In this document: piece after piece, positions 17,396 to 25,731 of the stretch
How positions within the stretch are numbered: position 1 is the first letter of the stretch
Layout of the letters: each line of letters opens with the position of its first letter
Origin: Brevundimonas sp. Root608
GTDB lineage: Bacteria; Pseudomonadota; Alphaproteobacteria; Caulobacterales; Caulobacteraceae
Direction: 5' to 3'
Assembly: GCF_001427825.1 (NCBI RefSeq)
Contig: NZ_LMGT01000010.1
Coordinates: forward strand, 35,125-99,124
Length of the DNA: 64,000 nt
Position numbers and translations under genes: made by a program
Notes under the pieces: model-generated
What the model was told of the DNA's origin: nothing
Databases searched by the model: none
Seen by the model: only the letters and a program-made list of their open reading frames with translations

Positions 17396-18175
17396 ATGTC
17401 CATCGACCGCCGCCTGATGCTGCTGGGCCTTGCCGGGGTCGCGGCGACGGCGGGCGGCTGCGGCGGCGTCGCCAACGGGCTGACCGGGGGCGGCGACTAC
17501 GCCTCGCGCATGCCCCTGCCGCGGGGTTCGGGCGGCGACCGCGTGCAGAACCTGGGCCGGACCTCCTTCCCCGAGATCGGTTTCGCCGACTGGACCGAGG
17601 CCGAGCCGGAATACGTCCTCTATCCGGGCGACGAGATCGAGATCGCGACCCCGACGGCGGTCGAGCTGACCCGGACGCAGAAGATCGGGCCGGACGGGCG
17701 GATATCCCTGCCTCTCGTGGGCCAGATCATGGCCGCGGACCGCACCATCGCCGAGGTGGAGGCAGACGCCTCCGCCGCCTACGCCAGCCAGTTGCGCCGG
17801 CCTGTGGTGGAGGTGACGCTGAAGACCGCGGGACCGATCCGCGTCTGGGTGGACGGCGAGGTCCGCACGCCGGGCGTCTATGAAATGACTGGCGACCTCG
17901 ACGCCTATCAGGCCGTCATCCAGGCCGGCGGCTTCCTGCCCACGGCGCGCCAGGGCGAGGTGGCGCTGATCCGGCGCGGGCCGCGCGGGGTGCGAATGAT
18001 GCGGGCGGTGGATTTGCGGCCCCGGCGGGGAGAGGTCGTGGCCCTGCGGCGGGGAGACATCATCTTCGTGCCGCGCTCGACGCTGGGAGAGGTGGCGAAT
18101 TTCGTCACCCTGTTCCGCAACGCCCTGCCCGTCGGCTTCAGCTACGCCATCGGCGGGCAGTATCAGAATTTCTGA
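17396..18175 (+). CDS. hfsD: HfsD-like outer-membrane polysaccharide export lipoprotein
   Basis: A 259-residue Wza-family protein. The signal peptide ends in a lipobox (ATAGGC), so it is probably lipidated and sorted to the outer membrane. The Poly_export domain (YVLYPGDEIEIATPTAVELT, then IGPDGRISLPLVGQI) is followed by an SLBB-like domain (IRVWVDGEVRTPGVYEM, QAVIQAGGF) and a short C-terminal amphipathic end. With the HfsA- and HfsB-like proteins it would form the trans-envelope export channel. It is divergent from hfsA here. Confidence 0.85.
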   Translation: MSIDRRLMLLGLAGVAATAGGCGGVANGLTGGGDYASRMPLPRGSGGDRVQNLGRTSFPEIGFADWTEAEPEYVLYPGDEIEIATPTAVELTRTQKIGPDGRISLPLVGQIMAADRTIAEVEADASAAYASQLRRPVVEVTLKTAGPIRVWVDGEVRTPGVYEMTGDLDAYQAVIQAGGFLPTARQGEVALIRRGPRGVRMMRAVDLRPRRGEVVALRRGDIIFVPRSTLGEVANFVTLFRNALPVGFSYAIGGQYQNF

Positions 18176-18203
18176 GTGGCTGGTGGCTAGTGGCTGGTGG
18201 CCA
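18176..18203. repeat. 14-bp tandem repeat after the hfsD-like gene
   Basis: Two adjacent 14-bp units, GTGGCTGGTGGCTA and GTGGCTGGTGGCCA, directly follow the TGA of the hfsD-like gene and lie 5 bp before the convergent Sel1-like stop. They differ at one position. This looks like a small variable-number repeat in a convergent spacer. Confidence 0.7.
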
Positions 18204-18208
18204 CCTTC

Positions 18209-18511
18209 TCACGCCGCCAGCGACACCACGCCCGCGTCGATCCAGCGGCGGGCCGCCTTCTGGGCCTCGGCGATCTCGTCCTGCTCCATCTCCTGGCTCA
18301 TCTCGCGGCGATAGACGCGCGCTTCGATCGAGCCCTTCATGGCGGCGAGGTTGAAGATCATATGAGCAGAGACGCGGTCCATCGGACAACCGCCCTGGCC
18401 GCTCGAATACATCATGCCCAGCCGGAACAGATCATCGCCGTTCATTTCGGCGGTGGGCAGGGGAAGCCCCTGCTCCTGATCGACTTCCGGCGCCATTTCT
18501 TGCGCGTTCAT
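18209..18511 (-). CDS. Sel1-like repeat protein
   Basis: A 100-residue acidic helical protein. LFRLGMMYSSGQGGCPMDRVSAHMIFNLAAMKGSIEARVYR has the Sel1/TPR-like helix-turn-helix spacing (LG-x-MY-x-x-GQG, AH-x-FNLAA-x-G), with one clear repeat followed by an EIAEAQKAAR helix. Sel1 repeats mediate protein-protein contacts. There is no signal peptide, so it is probably cytoplasmic. The start is the ATG at 18511; a GTG one codon upstream is equally possible. No partner is evident nearby. Confidence 0.75.
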   Translation of the reverse strand: MNAQEMAPEVDQEQGLPLPTAEMNGDDLFRLGMMYSSGQGGCPMDRVSAHMIFNLAAMKGSIEARVYRREMSQEMEQDEIAEAQKAARRWIDAGVVSLAA

Positions 18512-18645
18512 CACCGTATCTCCCGGGTTGGTGGCCGTTCTGGCCCTGCCCTCTGACGGAGATCAAATACCCGCGGTTTGAAGTTAAAGTTAACAGCGAA
18601 ACGGCCCGCCAGACTTTTCAGTAAAGCAGCAATGAATACTGGATC

Positions 18646-18670
18646 AGAGATTCAGATTTCTGAAATCTCT
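18646..18670. promoter_or_regulatory. AT-rich palindrome upstream of Sel1-like gene
   Basis: AGAGATTCAG and CTGAAATCTCT form a 10-bp stem with one bulged A around an ATTT loop, in an unusually AT-rich stretch (about 18560-18690). It lies about 140 bp upstream of the Sel1-like start and about 35 bp after the GST stop. There is no T-run, so an operator fits better than a terminator, but neither is shown. Confidence 0.35.
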
Positions 18671-18704
18671 CGTAAATCTCCCGGTCACACCGGCTAACGA
18701 AGAG

Positions 18705-19424
18705 TCACCGGGCCCGTTGGCCGAACAGGACCCTGCGCGCCGCCTCGGCCGACCTGCCGGACGAGGCCAGATTGGCCCGCAGGGCCTCGCCCAGCGCCCG
18801 GCCGGCGATGACGCCGGGGCGTTCGCCGACGCGCTTCATCCAGGCCGCCAGATGCGGAAACTCGTCCAGGTTCTGACCCTGGAGCTCGGGAAGGATCCAC
18901 GGCCAGCTGGCCATGTCGGCGATAGAATAATCACCGGCCAGAAAGTCACGGTCGGCCAGTCTTCGGTCCAGCACGCCGTAAAGACGGTGCGTTTCGTCGG
19001 TGTAGCGGCGGACGCCATAGGCGAGCTGGCGCTGATCCTTGATCAGGGCGGGGGCGTACTGGCGGAAATGATGCGTCTGGCCGGCCATGGGCCCCAGGCC
19101 CCCGACCTGCCAGAACAGCCACTGGTCGACCTCGGCCTTGCCGCGCGGGTCCTGCGGGTAGAAGCGGCCGGACTTGACGCCGAGATACTGAAGGATGGCC
19201 CCGGATTCGAAGATCGACAGCGGCCTACCATCCGGACCGTCCGGATCGACGATGGCCGGCATCCGGCCGTTGGGACTGATGGCCTGGAAGGCCGGCGCGA
19301 ACTGGTCGCCCGCGCCGATGTTCACCGGCTTCATCTCGTACCGCAGGCCCATCTCCTCCAGGGCGATGGAGATCTTCCACCCATTGGGCGTGGGCCAGTA
19401 CCAGAGTTCGATCGGACGGGTCAC
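18705..19424 (-). CDS. Glutathione S-transferase, Ure2p/YfcG-like
   Basis: A 239-residue protein with an N-terminal thioredoxin-like domain (IELWYWPTPNGWKISIALEEM, then SPNGRMPAIVD and FESGAILQYL for glutathione binding) and an all-helical C-terminal domain (VDQWLFWQVGGLGPMAGQ, then YSIADMASWPW). The TPNGWK start and the WQ-x-x-x-GPM-x-GQ motif are typical of the YfcG/Ure2p-like nu class, which has disulfide-bond reductase activity. I chose the GTG at 19424, which has GGAG seven bases before it, over a GTG eight codons upstream. It diverges from the first RcnB-like gene. Confidence 0.88.
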   Translation of the reverse strand: MTRPIELWYWPTPNGWKISIALEEMGLRYEMKPVNIGAGDQFAPAFQAISPNGRMPAIVDPDGPDGRPLSIFESGAILQYLGVKSGRFYPQDPRGKAEVDQWLFWQVGGLGPMAGQTHHFRQYAPALIKDQRQLAYGVRRYTDETHRLYGVLDRRLADRDFLAGDYSIADMASWPWILPELQGQNLDEFPHLAAWMKRVGERPGVIAGRALGEALRANLASSGRSAEAARRVLFGQRAR

Positions 19425-19498
19425 TCGGCGCTCCTGAAACGGCAGCACCTCAGGTGGGCGCCCCAGCCGTCTCGCACAACAGCGAACCTGACAGAGAC

Positions 19499-19515
19499 GT
19501 TCAGGACGCGTTCAT
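19499..19515. promoter_or_regulatory. GTTCAG-N5-GTTCAT element, copy 1
   Basis: GTTCAGGACGCGTTCAT lies 69 bp before the first RcnB-like start codon. The two half-sites are on an 11-bp (one helical turn) period, the layout of OmpR-family direct-repeat operators. The same arrangement occurs before the second RcnB-like gene. It also lies 75 bp upstream of the divergent GST start. Confidence 0.5.
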
Positions 19516-19583
19516 GCGCGCGGGATGAGCGTCAAACATGATTAACGGGCGGCAGGCAGTTCCGCCCAACCGGAGGGACGACC

Positions 19584-20171
19584 ATGAACCGCTTCACCAG
19601 GGCCGCCGTGCTCGGGCTGGTGCTGGCCACCGCCGCCCCGCTCGCCGCCGAGGCCCAGAGCCTCAGCGACCGCCGCGAGTATCGCCAGGATCGCCGCGAC
19701 GACCGGCAGGATTATCGCCGGGAACGCCGCGACGACCGTCGCGACTGGCGCAACGGCGAATACGACAGCCGCCGCGAATATCGCCGGGACCGGCGCGACG
19801 ACCGACGCGACTTCCGGGCCGAGCGCCGTGATGACCGGCAGGACTTCCGCCGCGACCAGCGCTGGGACCGCAACGATCGCGACTGGTGGCGCGGCCGGGA
19901 CGACTTCCGCGACTATCGCGGCGCGCGCAGCGGCTACTGGTACGCGCCCAGCTACGGCTACTACCGGGTCGAGCCGCGCTATTACGGTCAGCGCTGGCAG
20001 CGCGGCGGCTATCTGCCTCCGGCCTACCGCGGCTACTATGTGCGCGATCCGTACGCCTACGGCCTGGGCCCGGCGCCGCGCGGCTATCGCTACGTCCACG
20101 CCGGCAATGACATCGTCATGATCGCGATCGCCACCGGCCTGATCGCCAGCGTCCTGTCCGGCGCCTTCTAG
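19584..20171 (+). CDS. RcnB-like periplasmic protein with Arg/Asp repeat tract
   Basis: A 195-residue exported protein: signal peptide to about residue 24 (LAAEAQ), then about 70 residues of short repeats such as YRQDRRDDRQ and YRRERRDDRR, nearly all Arg, Asp, Tyr and Glu. The C-terminal RcnB-type segment is Tyr/Gly-rich (YYRVEPRYYGQRWQRG, YLPPAYRGYYV) and ends in a hydrophobic helix (MIAIATGLIASVLSG). RcnB of E. coli is a small periplasmic protein linked to Ni/Co homeostasis; the metal link here is by family only. The start has a GGAGGG ribosome-binding site. A strong terminator follows. Confidence 0.82.
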   Translation: MNRFTRAAVLGLVLATAAPLAAEAQSLSDRREYRQDRRDDRQDYRRERRDDRRDWRNGEYDSRREYRRDRRDDRRDFRAERRDDRQDFRRDQRWDRNDRDWWRGRDDFRDYRGARSGYWYAPSYGYYRVEPRYYGQRWQRGGYLPPAYRGYYVRDPYAYGLGPAPRGYRYVHAGNDIVMIAIATGLIASVLSGAF

Positions 20172-20193
20172 ACTTCGGCCATCGCATGAGGAG

Positions 20194-20225
20194 CGCCCCG
20201 TTGACGCTGGTCAGCGGGGCGTTTT
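20194..20225 (+). terminator. Rho-independent terminator after first RcnB-like gene
   Basis: A 12-bp stem (CGCCCCGTTGAC with GTCAGCGGGGCG, one G-T pair) around GCTG is followed by TTTTT, 23 bp after the stop codon. It separates the two RcnB-like genes into independent transcripts. Confidence 0.9.
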
Positions 20226-20257
20226 TCTGTCCAATAGTTAACCTTACGACGCCGTTC

Positions 20258-20274
20258 GTTCAGTCACGGTTCAT
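20258..20274. promoter_or_regulatory. GTTCAG-N5-GTTCAT element, copy 2
   Basis: GTTCAGTCACGGTTCAT lies 63 bp before the second RcnB-like start codon. Half-sites and spacing are identical to the copy at 19499, while the five spacer bases differ, which argues for a conserved operator rather than simple sequence duplication. Confidence 0.5.
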
Positions 20275-20336
20275 CGACCAGGCGCGACCTTTGGATCAAG
20301 CCGTCTGACAGGGACGTGCGGGGAAAGACCAAGACC

Positions 20337-21269
20337 ATGAAACGTTCTCTGATGATGGCCGCGGCGGTGGCGGCCTTCGCCGTGCCCGCGGCCGCGCCGC
20401 TGGCTGTCCTGGCCCAGGACGGCGAACAGGACGGCGGCCGCCGCGGGGCTGCCCGCCAGAACGGCGACGACGAACGCGCCCTGGCGCGGGCGGACGCCCT
20501 GGCGCAAGCGCCGCAGCAAAACCGCGAACAGCGCCAGGAGAATCGCCAGGAACGCCGCGAAGAGCGGCAGGAGGCCCGTGCCCAGCCGCCCGAAAACCGT
20601 GAGCAGCGGCAGGAAAACCGGCAGGAGCGGCGGGAGAACCGCCAGGGGGCCCGGGCGCAGCAGCCCGAGACGCCCCGTGATCCGAACCAGCCGCTGTTCC
20701 GCAATCACCAGGACATCCGCGACGCGCTCGCCCGCGACATCCGGGAACGGAACCGTCAGGAGCGCCGGGAAGACCGCCCCAACGACCCGCCCCAGAACCG
20801 TGAGGAGCGTCGCGAGAACCGTCAGGATCGCCGCGAGGACCGTCGGGAGAACCGCCAGGACCGGCGCGAGGACCGCCGCGAATACCGTCAGGACCGGCGC
20901 GAATACCGGGAATTCCGCCAGCGCTTCAACAGCGATGCATGGCGGCGCGACTGGAACCGGAGCCACCGGTCCGACTGGTGGCGCAACGACCGGCGCTTCC
21001 GCGGCTACAACGGCCTGCGCATCGGTTTCTATTTCGCGCCGGGGTACGGCTACTACCAGGTGCCCCGCAACTACTGGGGCCAGCGCTACTACGAGGGCCA
21101 GTACCTGCCCTCGATCTTCTGGCGCTACCAGCTGAACGACTGGCGCACCTACGGCCTCGGCTATCCGCCCGAGGGCACGCGCTGGGTGCTGGTGGACAAC
21201 CACATCTATCTGATCGACGCCTACGACGGCTACATCATCGACGTCGTCTACGACGCCTGGCGCTGGTAG
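20337..21269 (+). CDS. RcnB-like periplasmic protein with long Arg/Glu/Asp repeat tract
   Basis: A 310-residue exported protein paralogous to the previous gene. After a signal peptide (to about residue 27, LAVLAQ) come about 170 residues of near-repeats such as QERREERQE, ENRQDRRED and EYRQDRREY, a polyampholyte rich in Arg, Glu, Asp, Gln and Asn. The C-terminal 90 residues are a full RcnB domain (YYQVPRNYWGQRYYEGQYLP, LNDWRTYGLGYPPEGTRWV, DAYDGYIIDVVYDAW). The start is the ATG at 20337, where the signal peptide begins. The repeat tract is more than twice as long as in its neighbour, suggesting expansion by slippage. Terminators flank the gene. Confidence 0.83.
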   Translation: MKRSLMMAAAVAAFAVPAAAPLAVLAQDGEQDGGRRGAARQNGDDERALARADALAQAPQQNREQRQENRQERREERQEARAQPPENREQRQENRQERRENRQGARAQQPETPRDPNQPLFRNHQDIRDALARDIRERNRQERREDRPNDPPQNREERRENRQDRREDRRENRQDRREDRREYRQDRREYREFRQRFNSDAWRRDWNRSHRSDWWRNDRRFRGYNGLRIGFYFAPGYGYYQVPRNYWGQRYYEGQYLPSIFWRYQLNDWRTYGLGYPPEGTRWVLVDNHIYLIDAYDGYIIDVVYDAWRW

Positions 21270-21290
21270 TTCGTCAGTCCACGGAAGAAG

Positions 21291-21321
21291 CGCCGCCCGG
21301 TCTCGCGATCGGGCGGCGTTT
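21291..21321 (+). terminator. Terminator after second RcnB-like gene
   Basis: CGCCGCCCG and CGGGCGGCG form a perfect 9-bp stem around a 10-nt loop, followed by a short TTT run, 22 bp after the stop codon. It insulates the gene from ppk. Confidence 0.8.
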
Positions 21322-21374
21322 CCGTATCCGGAACGGAGGTTGCGGCGGCGCGCTGGACACGCCAGAACCGGGGC

Positions 21375-23597
21375 ATGACCGACGCGGCGATCAGCGACAC
21401 GACCCGGGGCGAAGAGGTCCCGTCTTCGCGCGCGCCCCAACTGCATCTGTCCGAAGAGCTGATGGCCTCGCCCACGCGGTTCTTCAACCGCGAGATCTCC
21501 TGGCTGGCGTTCAACGGCCGGGTGCTGGAAGAGGCCGCCAATCCGGCCCATCCCCTGCTGGAGCGCCTGCGCTTCCTGTCCATCTCGGCCAATAACCTCG
21601 ACGAGTTCTTCATGACCCGCGTGGCCGGGCTGAAGGGCCAGGTCCGCGAGCGGGTGCGGGTCCTGTCCTCCGACGGCCTGACGCCGGCGGAACAGCTGGA
21701 CAAGGTCAATGTCGCCGCCGGCGCCCTGATGGCAGAGCAGCAGCGGCGCTGGCGCAAGCTGCGCAAGGAACTCAGGACCGTCGGCATCGACGTCGTCGAC
21801 GCCGACCGGATCAGCAAGACAGAGCGGGACCGTCTGGAGCCCGAATTCCTGAACCAGCTGTTCGCCGTGCTGACGCCGATGGCGATCGACCCGGCCCACC
21901 CCTTCCCCTTCCTGCCCAACCTCGGCTTCTCGCTGGCGCTGAAGCTGAAGCGGCGGTCGGACAACCGCATGCTCTATGCGCTGGTGCCGGTGCCGACCCA
22001 GGTGAAGCGGTTCTGGCCGCTGGCCACCGACGGCCGCTCCACCCCGGGCAGGAAGCGCTACGTCAGCCTGGAAAGCCTGCTGACCCTGTTCATCGACCAC
22101 CTGTTCCCGGGCTGCGACGTGCTGGAGCGCGGCGTCTTCCGCCTGATCCGCGACTCGGACATCGAGATCGAGGAAGAGGCCGAGGACCTGGTCATGGAGT
22201 TCGAGGAGGCGCTGAAGCAGCGCCGCCTGGGCTCGGTCGTGCGCATCAAGATCGAGGCGTCCATGCCCGACGACCTGCGCACCTTCATCACCAACGAGCT
22301 GGACGCCGCGCCGCAGGACATCGTCCTGGTCGCCGGCATGCTGGGTCTGGCCCAGGTCGCCGACCTGATCCCGTCCGGCCATCCCGACCTCAAGTTCAAG
22401 GGCTACGAGCCGCGCTATCCCGAGCGGGTGCGCGACAATGGCGGCGACATCTTCGCGGCGGTCCGCGAGAAGGACATGCTGATCCACCACCCGTTCGAGA
22501 GTTTCGACGTGGTGGTCCAGTTCCTGCGCCAGGCCGCGCGCGATCCCAACGTCATCGCCATCAAGCAGACGCTGTACCGGACGTCCAAGGACAGTCCCAT
22601 CGTCGCCGCCCTGATCGAGGCGGCCGAGAACGGCAAGAACGTCACCGCCCTGGTCGAGATCAAGGCGCGCTTCGACGAGGAGGCCAACCTGCGCTGGGCC
22701 CGGGCCATGGAGCGGGCCGGCGTCCACGTCGTCTTCGGCTTCGTCGAATGGAAGACCCACGCCAAGCTCAGCGTCGTCGTGCGGCGCGAGGGCGAGGCCC
22801 TGCGGACCTATTGCCACTTCGGCACCGGCAACTATCACCCGGTGACGGCGCGGGTTTACACCGACCTGAGCCTGTTCAGCTGCGACCCCATGCTGGGGCG
22901 GGACGCATCGCGGGTGTTCAACTACATCACCGGCTACGCCCAGCCGGACGAGCTGGAGGCGCTGGTCGTCTCGCCGCTGAACATGAAGACCACCCTGATC
23001 GACCTGATCGGCAAGGAGATGACGGCGGCGGCCCAGGGCAAGCCGGCCGCCATCTGGGCCAAGATGAACTCCCTGGTCGATCCGGAGGTCATCGACGCCC
23101 TCTACCGCGCCAGCCAGTGGGGGGTGCGCATCGAACTGGTCATTCGCGGCATCTGCTGCCTGCGGCCCGGCGTGCCGGGGCTCAGCGACAACATCCGGGT
23201 CAAGTCGATCGTCGGCCGCTTCCTCGAGCACAGCCGCATCGTCGCCTTCGCCAACGGCCGCGACCTGCCGCACAACAAGGCCAAGGTGTTCATCTCCTCG
23301 GCCGACTGGATGAACCGGAACCTGGACCGGCGGGTCGAGCTTATGACCCCCGTGCTCAACGCCACCGTTCATGACCAGGTGCTGGACCAGATCATGGTCG
23401 CCAATCTGAAGGACGACGCCCAGAGCTGGGTGCTCGATCCGGACGGCGCCTATCGGCGGGTCGCGCCCGCCGACCCAGAGCGTCCGTTCTCCGCCCACAA
23501 ATACTTCATGACCAATCCCAGCCTGTCGGGCCGCGGCCGCAAGGTGAAGACCCTGCCCGGGCAGCTCAGCTACGAGCCGTCACGGAAGAAGCGCTGA
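21375..23597 (+). CDS. ppk: Polyphosphate kinase 1
   Basis: A 740-residue RNA-degradosome-independent PPK1 that polymerises ATP gamma-phosphate into polyphosphate, reversibly. The order N ([33 protein letters not shown]), H, C1 and C2 domains is intact. The autophosphorylated histidine is H462 in [10 protein letters not shown], the second histidine motif is LPHNKAKVF, and the ATP-binding [11 protein letters not shown] is present. The final G of its stop context overlaps the next start as TGATG, pairing synthesis and breakdown of polyphosphate in one operon. Length is typical of the family. Confidence 0.96.
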   Translation: MTDAAISDTTRGEEVPSSRAPQLHLSEELMASPTRFFNREISWLAFNGRVLEEAANPAHPLLERLRFLSISANNLDEFFMTRVAGLKGQVRERVRVLSSDGLTPAEQLDKVNVAAGALMAEQQRRWRKLRKELRTVGIDVVDADRISKTERDRLEPEFLNQLFAVLTPMAIDPAHPFPFLPNLGFSLALKLKRRSDNRMLYALVPVPTQVKRFWPLATDGRSTPGRKRYVSLESLLTLFIDHLFPGCDVLERGVFRLIRDSDIEIEEEAEDLVMEFEEALKQRRLGSVVRIKIEASMPDDLRTFITNELDAAPQDIVLVAGMLGLAQVADLIPSGHPDLKFKGYEPRYPERVRDNGGDIFAAVREKDMLIHHPFESFDVVVQFLRQAARDPNVIAIKQTLYRTSKDSPIVAALIEAAENGKNVTALVEIKARFDEEANLRWARAMERAGVHVVFGFVEWKTHAKLSVVVRREGEALRTYCHFGTGNYHPVTARVYTDLSLFSCDPMLGRDASRVFNYITGYAQPDELEALVVSPLNMKTTLIDLIGKEMTAAAQGKPAAIWAKMNSLVDPEVIDALYRASQWGVRIELVIRGICCLRPGVPGLSDNIRVKSIVGRFLEHSRIVAFANGRDLPHNKAKVFISSADWMNRNLDRRVELMTPVLNATVHDQVLDQIMVANLKDDAQSWVLDPDGAYRRVAPADPERPFSAHKYFMTNPSLSGRGRKVKTLPGQLSYEPSRKKR

Positions 23598-25105
23598 TGC
23601 CCGAGGCCCTGCTGTCGGCCATCGGCGAGCCCCGCGACGTCGCGGCGATCGACATCGGCTCCAACTCCGTCCGTCTGGTCCTGTACCGGCTGGAAGGGCG
23701 GGCGATCTGGACCGTGTTCAACGAAAAGGTCCTGGCCGGCCTCGGTCGGGACCTGGCCGCCACGGGCCAGCTGTCGGTCGAGGGCGCGGCCCAGGCTCTG
23801 ACGGCGCTGAAACGGTTCGCCGCCGTCATCGAGGGCGTGCGTCCGGCCCTGGTCTTCGTCGCGGCCACGGCCGCGGTGCGCGAGGCCGCCGATGGCCGGA
23901 CCTTCTGCGAAAAGGTCGCCGCCGAGACCGGGCTGCAGATCCGCGTCCTGTCGGGCGAGGAGGAAGCCCGCTACGCCGCCCTCGGGGTTATGGCGGGCAT
24001 TCCCGACGCCGAGGGCGTGGCGGGCGATCTGGGCGGTTCAAGTCTTGAACTGGTGCGTATCACCGGCGGCGAGGTCGGGCGCGGCGTGACCCTGCCGCTG
24101 GGGCCGTTCGCCTTCGCCGACGAGGGCTCCTTCGACGCCGACCGCCTGCGCGAGGCGATCGGCAAACGGCTGAAGCCGGCCGCCGACTTCAAGGCCGACA
24201 CCCTCTACGCTGTCGGCGGGGCGTGGCGGACCCTGGCCCAGGTGCATATGGAGATGAACGGCTATCCGCTGCGCATCGTCCACCAGTATGCGATGAGCGC
24301 CGACGAAGTGCTGGCCACCGCCGGACTGGTCGCCCGGGCGTCGAAAGCCTCGCTGGAGAAATGGCCGGGCGTGTCGAAAAAGCGGTCCGAGACCCTGCCC
24401 CACGCCGCCCTGGTGATGGAGGGTCTGGTCCAGCGGCTCGGGCTGAAACGGGTGGTCGTCTGTGCATGGGGCGTCCGCGAGGGCCTGCTGTACGAGGCGC
24501 TGGAGCCCGACATCGCGGCCGCCGACCCCCTGCTGGCCGGTTCATCGGCTCTCGGCGCGCGTCAGGGCATTTCGCCGACGCTGCCCGGCGCCCTGAAGGG
24601 CTGGATCGCGCCCCTGCTGGCGGCCATGCCCGTGATCTTCGACAAGGGCCGCGACGACGCCCTGGCCGACGCCGCCTGCCGCCTGGCCGACCTCGGCGCC
24701 CGGCTGCACCCGGACCACCGCGTCGAGCTGGCCTTTGACCAGGTGCTGCGCGCCCCGGTGCCGGGCCAGACCCACGCCGAGCGGGCCTATCTGGCGACGG
24801 CGGTCAACGCCCGTTACGGCGGACCCGTGGCGACGCCCGAGCCGAACACGGTCTCGCGCCTGCTGACCGAGGAACAGCGTCAGGGCGCCCGGGCGCTGGG
24901 TCTGGCGATCCGGCTGGCCTGCGACCTGTCGGGTCGCGCCCCGCAGCTGCTGGCCAACGCCCGGGCGACCGTGAAGGACGGCGCCCTGGTGCTGACAGCC
25001 TCCGGCGGCTACGCCGACGTCCTGCTGGGCGAACAGACCCGGCGGCGCGGCAAGGCCCTGGCCGAGGCCATGGGGCTCAAGCTGGATATCCGCAACGGCG
25101 GCTGA
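23597..25105 (+). CDS. ppx: Exopolyphosphatase / Ppx-GppA phosphatase
   Basis: A 502-residue ASKHA-fold phosphatase that removes terminal phosphate from polyphosphate, and possibly acts on pppGpp. The P-loops are AAIDIGSNSVRLVLY and VAGDLGGSSLELVRI; the catalytic acid region is VLSGEEEARYAALGV. The C-terminal HD-like helical part (from about residue 310) is present, as in the longer Ppx forms. It is translationally coupled to ppk (TGATG), which supports polyphosphate as substrate. The next gene is convergent, 7 bp away. Confidence 0.93.
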   Translation: MPEALLSAIGEPRDVAAIDIGSNSVRLVLYRLEGRAIWTVFNEKVLAGLGRDLAATGQLSVEGAAQALTALKRFAAVIEGVRPALVFVAATAAVREAADGRTFCEKVAAETGLQIRVLSGEEEARYAALGVMAGIPDAEGVAGDLGGSSLELVRITGGEVGRGVTLPLGPFAFADEGSFDADRLREAIGKRLKPAADFKADTLYAVGGAWRTLAQVHMEMNGYPLRIVHQYAMSADEVLATAGLVARASKASLEKWPGVSKKRSETLPHAALVMEGLVQRLGLKRVVVCAWGVREGLLYEALEPDIAAADPLLAGSSALGARQGISPTLPGALKGWIAPLLAAMPVIFDKGRDDALADAACRLADLGARLHPDHRVELAFDQVLRAPVPGQTHAERAYLATAVNARYGGPVATPEPNTVSRLLTEEQRQGARALGLAIRLACDLSGRAPQLLANARATVKDGALVLTASGGYADVLLGEQTRRRGKALAEAMGLKLDIRNGG

Positions 25106-25112
25106 ACCGCTG

Positions 25113-25670
25113 TCAGTCGCCCATCCACCAGCGCAGGCGCACGTCGCGCACAGTCTGGCCGGCGGCGGTCAGGGCGCCGGTCACGACCACGCCCTCGTCG
25201 CCCAGATTGCGCCGCGACGTCGCGAGGGCGCCCTGGTCGATCCGCCCTTCGAACCGCACGACGCCGAGTTCGGCCGAGGTCCCCTCGAAGACGAGCCGGT
25301 CCTCGGCCACGGCATAGCGCGTCGGCAGGACCCGGGCGGTGACGCTGCGCGCCTCGCCGAGTTCGGTCTGGACCATGGGGCTGGTGGCGTCGTCGAACTG
25401 AAGCATCACGGGGGCGAAGGTCGTCCCGGACTCCACGCCCTTCCAGGCCTCGAACTCAAACGCCTGGCCGACGAAAATGTGATCGAAGACCCACTTGCCG
25501 ATCCGCACCTCGCTGACGGGCATGTAGTAGCCCGACAGGTCGGACGTCGCGGTATGGCTGAAGGCGCCGGCGGTGGGAGCCGGGGCCGCGGGCGCGTCCC
25601 CGGGGGCGACGGAGCGGTCGCAACCCGTGAGGATCAGCAGACCCGCAGCCAGGCCGATCAGATGTCGCAT
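25113..25670 (-). CDS. Lipoprotein of unknown function
   Basis: A 185-residue protein with a lipoprotein signal (MRHLIGLAAGLLILTGC, lipobox cysteine at about residue 17), a short Ala/Pro linker and a mainly beta domain. Strand-like segments include SGYYMPVSEVRIGKWVFDHI and AEDRLVFEGTSAELGVVRFEG. I do not recognise a family. The start is the ATG at 25670, where the signal peptide begins; the longer frame upstream is unrelated sequence. The isoprenylcysteine-methyltransferase-like gene is 61 bp upstream on the same strand, so the two may form an operon. Confidence 0.75.
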   Translation of the reverse strand: MRHLIGLAAGLLILTGCDRSVAPGDAPAAPAPTAGAFSHTATSDLSGYYMPVSEVRIGKWVFDHIFVGQAFEFEAWKGVESGTTFAPVMLQFDDATSPMVQTELGEARSVTARVLPTRYAVAEDRLVFEGTSAELGVVRFEGRIDQGALATSRRNLGDEGVVVTGALTAAGQTVRDVRLRWWMGD

Positions 25671-25731
25671 GACGATCCTTCCCCGCACGTCCGACCGCGA
25701 CCGGACCACGGCCGCGCGCGCCTGTCCACCG

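Noticed and set aside
18176..18208. GTGGCTGGTGGC repeat as part of a coding extension of the Sel1-like gene
   Set aside because: It lies beyond the stop codons of both flanking genes and would encode only a simple repeat.
18646..18670. Palindrome as a terminator for the GST gene
   Set aside because: There is no T-run on either side in the GST direction and the stem is AT-rich; kept only as a possible operator.
20271..23498. Minus-strand open frame of over 1,000 codons across the second RcnB-like gene and ppk
   Set aside because: It has no family motifs, crosses a terminator and two real genes, and shows shadow composition.
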